DNA from: Oxalobacteraceae bacterium
GTDB lineage: Bacteria > Pseudomonadota > Gammaproteobacteria > Burkholderiales > Burkholderiaceae_D
NCBI GenBank assembly: GCA_027490725.1
Contig: JAIXXN010000007.1
Span: forward strand, 1 to 38,805
DNA: 38,805 nt
Direction of reading: 5' to 3'
Of the stretch, positions 34,363 through 38,805 are shown one piece after another. The position numbers and the translations under genes are program-made. Position 1 is the stretch's first letter. Each line of letters begins with the position of its first letter. The notes below the pieces were generated by a model. The model did not search any database and was not told where the DNA came from. It saw nothing but the letters and a program-made list of their open reading frames with translations.

Positions 34363-36480
34363 CTAGCGTGGTGCTACCACCGGCAGATACAGGGTGAAGC
34401 AGGTGCCTGTCCCGACGCTGCTACTGACCTCGATACGCCCGCCCAGCAGGCCTGTGATGATGTTGTGCGTGCGGTACAGCCCCAGACCGGAGCCGCCAGC
34501 GCCGAGCTGGGTGGTGAAAAACGGATCATAGATGCGCGACAGGCTGGCCTCGGCAATGCCCACTCCGTCATCGGTGATGGTGATGCAGATCTCGTCGTTG
34601 TCGCAAGCTTGTGCGTCGAGTTTGATGTTGCCCGCGCTACGGCCCTTGAAGGCATGCACCAGACAGTTCTCGATGAGGTTTTCCAGCGCCTGCCCCATTG
34701 GTCCCGGATAGCCATCGAGCTGCAGACCGGGCTGCAGGGTTTCTGCCAGCTGGACGCCGCGCTGGCGCAGTTCGCCTTCCAGTACGGGACGCAGCCGGTG
34801 CACCACGTCGGCCAGCTGAAAGCGCGCGCGCTGGGCGTGATCGTTATCGACCGCGATGCGTTTGAAGCTGGCCACTAGCTGGGCGGCGCGGTTCAGATTG
34901 CGCAGCACCACCGCATCGGCGTCGCTGGCCTGCTCCAGATAGGCTTCCAGCGTCGAGCGGCGCAAACCAGCCGCCAGTTTCTGGCGCAGGGCGGCGGTAC
35001 GCTCGCTCATGCTGCTGGCCATGATCAGGCAATTGCCGATCGGTGTATTCAGTTCATGTGCCACACCGGCCACCAGTGCCCCCAGCGCGGCCAGCTTATC
35101 GCGCCGCACCAGTTCTTCCTGCGTCAGACTGAGGTTCTCCAGCGCGGTGCTGAGTTCTTCGTTGATGTGCTCGGCGTCTTCCTTGGCCTGTTGCAGTTCG
35201 GCCGTGCGTTCCTGCACCAGTACTTCCAGATGTTCGCGGTGGCGTTGCAGTTCCGCTTCGCGCCGGCTGCTATTAATGGCGACACGGGCGATCTGGGTGG
35301 CCGCAGCGATCAGTTGCTGGTCGGCCTCGGTCGGGCTGCGCGGTTCACGGTAATACATGGCAAAGCTGCCCAGTACCGTGTCGGGATTGGCCATGATCGG
35401 GGTGGCCCAGCAGGCGCGCAGTCCGAACTTGGCGGGAATCGCCTTGTAGGGTGCCCACAGGGGATCAACTGCGATATCGCTGACCACCACATTCTGCTTG
35501 CGGTAGATGGCGGTGCCACAGGAGCCAACGGAAGGGCCGGAAGCCAGTCCGTCGATGGCTGCCATATATTCGGCCGGCATGCTGGGGGCGGAGCGCGCCT
35601 GCATGGTCACGCCGTCCTCGGCGACCAGCATCACGGTGCACAGCACCGGTGGCGCTTGCGACTCGATCAGTAGCATCAGACGATCCAGCGTGGTGCCGAG
35701 CGGTGCGCCGCTGGCGATCATTTCGAGCAGGGCATTCTTGCCGCTACGTAGTTCCTCGGCGCGCTGGCTGGCGCTGACGTCGACGATCCGGATATGCATC
35801 AAGCTATGGCCGTCGATGGCCAGCGGTATCAGCGCGACATCGCAGGCCAGTGGCTGGTTCTGGCAGCCCAGCATGGTCAGTTTGCAACTGTGCGGATTGT
35901 CGCTTGCGAGCTGTTGCAGACAGCTAGCGAGCACCGCTTCGGTACTTGTGCCGTCGGGCTGGCTGGGCGGACACAGGTTCTGAATCCTGGTTTGCAGTAA
36001 TTCCGCTTCGGTTACGCCGAACAGGCGGCGCGCATGCTGGTTGCTGTCGACGATGCGCTGGCTTTGCCGGTCCCATAGCAGCACCGGATCAGGCGAATGC
36101 GCCAGCATATGGTGGTAGCCGACTTTGAGGGTGTGCCGGTCCGGCCCGTCCGGGACTAGCGGTGCCGGATTGATGAAGCGTAGATGCAGCAGGATTTTTT
36201 CGGCCAGCGCATCGGCCGCCAGGTGCAGATCCCAGCGCACGGTCTGCAGCACGCCGGCCTCGAGCCATGGTTCGGACTGCCCGGCCTTCAGGGCGGGATC
36301 GAGCAGCAGCAGGGCGGTGTATTCGGCAGCGCGACTGGCGCTGGCAGTATCGGAAGCGGTGCGGCTGTCTGCCCACAGACCATGGCGCATCAGCATGGTA
36401 TTCAGCGGCGCCACGGCATACGCCGGATCGCTGACGATCAGGATACGGCGATGCTCGCTGGTGGGTAAGAGCGCTGCCAT
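34363..36480 (-). CDS. PAS-GAF sensor histidine kinase
   Basis: Cytoplasmic sensor histidine kinase, 705 residues from the ATG at 36480. A TTG at 36549 that overlaps the upstream gene's stop would add 23 residues, and neither start has a clear ribosome binding site. The N-terminal 100 residues resemble a degenerate receiver-like fold (RRILIVSDPAYAV...ALLLLDPAL). A PAS domain follows (about 125-237), then a GAF domain (247-407; SVGSCGTAIYRKQNVVVSDIAVDP), a coiled coil and the HisKA-like part with H475 in VAGVAHELNTPIG. The HATPase has NLIENCLVHA, DDGVGI, DPFFTT and GSGLGLY. No transmembrane segment is seen. No response regulator is adjacent; the next gene downstream is the diguanylate cyclase, which could be the physiological output. 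Confidence 0.9.
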   Translation of the reverse strand: MAALLPTSEHRRILIVSDPAYAVAPLNTMLMRHGLWADSRTASDTASASRAAEYTALLLLDPALKAGQSEPWLEAGVLQTVRWDLHLAADALAEKILLHLRFINPAPLVPDGPDRHTLKVGYHHMLAHSPDPVLLWDRQSQRIVDSNQHARRLFGVTEAELLQTRIQNLCPPSQPDGTSTEAVLASCLQQLASDNPHSCKLTMLGCQNQPLACDVALIPLAIDGHSLMHIRIVDVSASQRAEELRSGKNALLEMIASGAPLGTTLDRLMLLIESQAPPVLCTVMLVAEDGVTMQARSAPSMPAEYMAAIDGLASGPSVGSCGTAIYRKQNVVVSDIAVDPLWAPYKAIPAKFGLRACWATPIMANPDTVLGSFAMYYREPRSPTEADQQLIAAATQIARVAINSSRREAELQRHREHLEVLVQERTAELQQAKEDAEHINEELSTALENLSLTQEELVRRDKLAALGALVAGVAHELNTPIGNCLIMASSMSERTAALRQKLAAGLRRSTLEAYLEQASDADAVVLRNLNRAAQLVASFKRIAVDNDHAQRARFQLADVVHRLRPVLEGELRQRGVQLAETLQPGLQLDGYPGPMGQALENLIENCLVHAFKGRSAGNIKLDAQACDNDEICITITDDGVGIAEASLSRIYDPFFTTQLGAGGSGLGLYRTHNIITGLLGGRIEVSSSVGTGTCFTLYLPVVAPR

Positions 36481-36545
36481 GATGGTCTGGGTCGGTATTC
36501 CGGAAGTTCTGTCTGACACCAGTTTCACAGGATGAGAGGGGGAGG

Positions 36546-36965
36546 TCAAGCCGCTTGTTGTTCTGAGGCGTCCTGCGCGGCGCGGATCAGGGGGAAATTG
36601 TCCTCGATCCAGTCGACCAGCACTTCCAGCCGGCTTGCCGCTTCCCGGCCAAGCGGCGTCAGGCTGTATTCGACGTGGGGCGGCACCACCTGCTGCGCGA
36701 CGCGCAGCACCAGTCCATCGTAGGCCAGCGCATCGAGCGTCTGCGCCAGCATTTTTTCGCTGACGCCGCCAATTGCGCGGCGCAGCTGGCTGAAGCGGTG
36801 TGTGCCATCGAGCAACACTACCAGTACCAGCACGCCCCAGCGGCTAGTCATATGACTGAGCACGGCACGCGAGGGACAGTCGGCGGCCAGTAACTCGCCG
36901 CGGCCCTCCTGATTCAGGCAGGCGAGGGTCTTGCGCAAGCTACGGCTGGTGGCAGGAGGATTCAT
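36546..36965 (-). CDS. qorR: HxlR-family redox-responsive repressor (QorR-like)
   Basis: MarR/HxlR-type winged-helix regulator of 139 residues with the HxlR signature (SRWGVLVLVVLLDGTHRFSQLRRAIGGVSEKMLAQTLDALAYDGLV) and the wing VPPHVEYSLTPLG. One N-terminal-region cysteine in ADCPSRAVL matches the position used for redox sensing in HypR/QorR-type members. It is divergent from qorB, the arrangement of ytfH and ytfG in E. coli, with a palindromic operator between them. It probably represses qorB and itself and is relieved by quinones or electrophiles. Confidence 0.9.
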   Translation of the reverse strand: MNPPATSRSLRKTLACLNQEGRGELLAADCPSRAVLSHMTSRWGVLVLVVLLDGTHRFSQLRRAIGGVSEKMLAQTLDALAYDGLVLRVAQQVVPPHVEYSLTPLGREAASRLEVLVDWIEDNFPLIRAAQDASEQQAA

Positions 36966-37049
36966 CGGATTTCCCTTGAATGGTTAAACGCTGGCGCTAT
37001 GGGCGCGCAGCGCATGATGCCAGGAATGGCGCACTAACTAAAATGTACG

Positions 37050-37081
37050 TACTTACAATTAGTAAGTATAGCATTTATGAT
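37050..37081 (+). promoter_or_regulatory. HxlR-type operator overlapping the qorB promoter
   Basis: TACTTAC (37050-37056) and GTAAGTA (37062-37068) form a perfect inverted repeat with a 5-bp spacer, as known for HxlR-family operators. A promoter TTACAA (37053-37058), 17-bp spacer, TATGAT (37076-37081) overlaps it, so repressor binding would block RNA polymerase. Confidence 0.78.
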
Positions 37082-37132
37082 GCTTGCACTCGCGCGGATT
37101 TCCCCCGCGACTACACGACTAAAGGATTCCTC

Positions 37133-37984
37133 ATGATTATCGTAACAGCCGCCAGTGGCCAACTGGGCCGTCTGGTCATCCAGCAATTGCTGCAACGCGT
37201 GCCGGCCGGACAGATTGTCGCCGCCGTGCGTGACGTCAATAAAGTCGCCGATCTGGCCGCGCAGGGCGTCCTGGTGCGCCATGCCGACTACACCGATCCG
37301 GCCTCGCTTGATGTTGCTTTTCAGGGCGCCAGCAAGATTCTGCTGATTTCGTCGAATGATCTGGGACAGCGCGTGGCCCAGCATCGCAATGTGATCGATG
37401 CGGCCGTGCGCGCCCGTGTCAGCCTGCTAGCCTATACCAGTTTGCTGCATGCCGATACCTCGAGCATGGCACTGGCCGTCGAGCATCGCGCCACCGAGGC
37501 GGCGTTGCTGGCATCCGGCCTGCCATACAGTTTGCTGCGCAACGGCTGGTACGTGGAGAACTACACAGGCAGTCTGGCCGCAGCGCTGGCGCACGGTGCG
37601 CTGGTAGGCGGTGCCGGGGAGGGACGGATCGCCGCAGCGGCGCGGGCCGATTATGCCGAGGCGGCTGCGGTGGTGCTGACCAGTACGCAGGCACCTGCAG
37701 CGATTTATGAACTGGCGGGAGATCAGGCTTTCACGCTGTCCGAGCTGGCGGCCGAGGTGTCGCTGCAGAGCGGTAAGACGATTCCTTTCCAAAACTTGCC
37801 CCAGCAAGCCTATGCGGAGTTACTTAAGAATGTAGGCTTGCCAGCCGCGATGGCAGAGTTGATCGCCGATGCAGACGCCCAGACGGCGCTGGGTGCGCTC
37901 GATGATCGTAGTGGTACGCTGGGGAGTTTGCTGGGTCGCCCGACCGTGACGCTGGCCGCCGCCGTGCGCGAGGCGCTGGCCTAG
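37133..37984 (+). CDS. qorB: NAD(P)H:quinone oxidoreductase QorB
   Basis: NmrA-like atypical short-chain dehydrogenase of 283 residues that reduces quinones with NADPH. The ATG at 37133 follows AAAGGA by 6 nt and keeps the family start MIIVTAASGQLG, the Rossmann glycine motif (TAASGQLG in place of TGATGQLG). Long stretches match E. coli QorB (YtfG) from memory: QHRNVIDAA, AYTSLLHADTSSM, LLRNGWYVENY, and IAAAARADYAEAAA. It is divergent from the HxlR regulator and controlled by the operator between them. A bidirectional terminator shared with tRNA-Leu follows 45 nt after the stop. Confidence 0.95.
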   Translation: MIIVTAASGQLGRLVIQQLLQRVPAGQIVAAVRDVNKVADLAAQGVLVRHADYTDPASLDVAFQGASKILLISSNDLGQRVAQHRNVIDAAVRARVSLLAYTSLLHADTSSMALAVEHRATEAALLASGLPYSLLRNGWYVENYTGSLAAALAHGALVGGAGEGRIAAAARADYAEAAAVVLTSTQAPAAIYELAGDQAFTLSELAAEVSLQSGKTIPFQNLPQQAYAELLKNVGLPAAMAELIADADAQTALGALDDRSGTLGSLLGRPTVTLAAAVREALA

Positions 37985-38028
37985 TCGCTGCGCTAACCGA
38001 GGCCGGCCGCAATAGCGCGCCGGCAATG

Positions 38029-38091
38029 AAAAAAGCCTCCCTCAGTCTGAACGCGCTCAAGATCGCGCTCAGTACTGAGGAAGGCTTTTTT
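38029..38091. terminator. Bidirectional terminator between qorB and tRNA-Leu
   Basis: AAAAAAGCCTCCCTCAGT (38029-38046) pairs with ACTGAGGAAGGCTTTTTT (38074-38091) with one mismatch. A run of six T follows on both strands, so it serves qorB on plus and tRNA-Leu on minus. The loop contains a further GCGC pairing. Confidence 0.92.
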
Positions 38092-38102
38092 GCGGAATTT
38101 TG

Positions 38103-38187
38103 TGGTGCCCACGGAGGGACTCGAACCCCCACACCTTGCGGCACATGGACCTGAACCATGCGCGTCTACCAATTCCGCCACGTGGGC
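38103..38187 (-). tRNA. tRNA-Leu (anticodon CAG), copy 1
   Basis: An 85-nt type II tRNA with encoded CCA. The acceptor GCCCACG pairs with CGTGGGC, discriminator A. The anticodon arm is CATGG-TTCAGGT-CCATG, so the anticodon is CAG. A long variable arm is present. The sequence is identical to copy 2 at 38719-38803. Confidence 0.97.
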
Positions 38188-38238
38188 ACTGAACTACTTT
38201 TTACTACTTGCTGCTGCGTGTTCTGCAACAGAGCCAGA

Positions 38239-38267
38239 ATCATAAAGAACCGCAGGGGTGCCGTCAA
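38239..38267 (-). promoter_or_regulatory. Sigma-70 promoter of tRNA-Leu copy 1
   Basis: On the minus strand TTGACG (38267-38262) and TATGAT (38244-38239) are 17 bp apart. Transcription would start near 38232, giving a 5' leader of about 45 nt before the tRNA. Confidence 0.82.
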
Positions 38268-38350
38268 GGGTAAATCAGTGCTTTTGTGAAATTATTTCAT
38301 TGCTGCACATTTTTTCCGCGGTGGACCTACCCGCACCGCAAACCGGCAAA

Positions 38351-38571
38351 CCGGGGTCAGATCCGACATCCGGACATGAGCCGGGGTCAGATCCGACATT
38401 CATGAGCCGGGGTCAGATCCGACATTCAGACACGGCCTGAACGGTGAAGGGGGGGGCGCTAATGAGCCGGGGTCAGATCCGACATCCAGACACGGCCTGA
38501 ACGGTGAATGAGCCGGGGTCAGATCCGACATCCGGACACGGCCTGAACGGTGAAGGGGGGGCGCTAACGAG
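38351..38571 (+). repeat. Tandem array of five half-copies of the GGGGTCAGATC repeat
   Basis: CCGGGGTCAGATCCGACAT starts at 38351, 38381, 38407, 38467 and 38513, always in the same orientation and never with the opposite arm. Copies 3-5 carry the added module CACGGCCTGAACGGTGAA, and copies 3 and 5 continue into runs of 8 and 7 G (38449-38456, 38555-38561) plus GCGCTAA. Together with the spacer this fills the 530-bp gap between the two tRNA-Leu genes, where I see no gene. From 38572 to 38669 nothing further is recognised beyond short dyads. Confidence 0.9.
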
Positions 38572-38669
38572 ATTAAATGCAAATGCGTCGCAAACGCGTT
38601 GCGTCCCTATTTTTCAGGCAATAGTGGGTGCTGCGGAGCAGCCGTGGATTTTGGATCGCCGGAAATGAA

Positions 38670-38705
38670 AAAAGCCTCCGCGCGCTTACGCTCATGGAGG
38701 CTTTT
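38670..38705. terminator. Bidirectional terminator after tRNA-Leu copy 2
   Basis: AAAAGCCTCC (38670-38679) pairs perfectly with GGAGGCTTTT (38696-38705) around a 16-nt loop. On the minus strand it lies 13 nt past the tRNA and is followed by a T run. Stem and flank resemble the terminator of copy 1. Confidence 0.9.
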
Positions 38706-38718
38706 CTGCGGAATTCTG

Positions 38719-38803
38719 TGGTGCCCACGGAGGGACTCGAACCCCCACACCTTGCGGCACATGGACCTGAACCATGCGCGTCTACCAATTCCGCCACGTG
38801 GGC
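38719..38803 (-). tRNA. tRNA-Leu (anticodon CAG), copy 2
   Basis: Identical over all 85 nt to copy 1, including CCA, with similar downstream flank (GCGGAATTCTG against GCGGAATTTTG). Its promoter lies beyond the right edge of the window. Confidence 0.97.
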
Positions 38804-38805
38804 AC

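Noticed and set aside
38351..38571. Possible CRISPR array
   Set aside because: The unit is a half-palindrome also dispersed elsewhere, spacing is irregular (26-60 bp), the intervening sequences are themselves repeated, and no cas genes are present.
38103..38803. Integrative element between tRNA-Leu copies (attL/attR)
   Set aside because: Both tRNA copies are full length with terminators, the gap is only 530 bp and holds no integrase, so tandem duplication is simpler.

Overview
The window looks like chromosome of a Betaproteobacterium of the order Burkholderiales, most likely the Oxalobacteraceae (Massilia/Duganella/Janthinobacterium group). This rests on the protein flavour of CarB, GreA, FtsH and GlmM, the order carB-greA-DUF4149-(yhbY)-rlmE-ftsH-folP-glmM, a phasin gene, and dispersed palindromic repeats beginning GGGGTCAG. 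The assignment is from memory of family and gene-order patterns, not from a database search.

Region 1 (1-9800) is housekeeping. It holds the 3' part of carB, greA with a terminator-like leader hairpin, a DUF4149 membrane protein coupled to greA, yhbY divergent from rlmE, then ftsH, folP and glmM, followed by tRNA-Pro(TGG) and tRNA-Arg(TCT). Several intrinsic terminators are clear here; one lies only 20 nt before folP.

Region 2 (9800-20800) is accessory metabolism, mostly on the minus strand. It holds a small secreted protein, a creatininase-family/YVTN beta-propeller pair behind an exact FNR-type box, an alpha-amino-acid ester hydrolase, a class-3-like aldehyde dehydrogenase, a periplasmic family-3 solute-binding protein, a flavin reductase, a type II asparaginase, a small lipoprotein, and a patatin-like protein that lacks the usual Ser and Asp. 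A dyad-rich spacer with DnaA-box-like sites precedes the ester hydrolase.

Region 3 (20900-26250) is membrane and envelope related: a PAQR/hemolysin III protein, a LysR regulator, and a tight four-gene operon of two LiaI/LiaF-like membrane proteins, a LytS-type histidine kinase and a LytTR response regulator. A small membrane protein follows.

Region 4 (26250-32240) is punctuated by about 90-bp palindromic repeats that abut stop codons. It holds a cysteine hydrolase (isochorismatase family), a secreted esterase and a DNA repair operon: a FAN1-type VRR-NUC nuclease overlapping by 13 nt a DinG/XPD-family helicase that carries its own N-terminal PD-(D/E)XK-like domain. The last 14 codons and the stop of the helicase come from the repeat.

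Region 5 (32240-38805) has a phasin, a diguanylate cyclase coupled to a small secreted protein, a PAS-GAF histidine kinase, the divergent qorR/qorB-like pair with a clear operator, and two identical tRNA-Leu(CAG) genes. The tRNA genes flank a tandem array of half-copies of the repeat. The least ordinary items are the FAN1-helicase operon with repeat-derived C terminus, the repeat family itself, the LiaF/LytTR envelope operon, the Cys-for-Ser patatin homologue and the FNR-box-linked creatininase/propeller pair.
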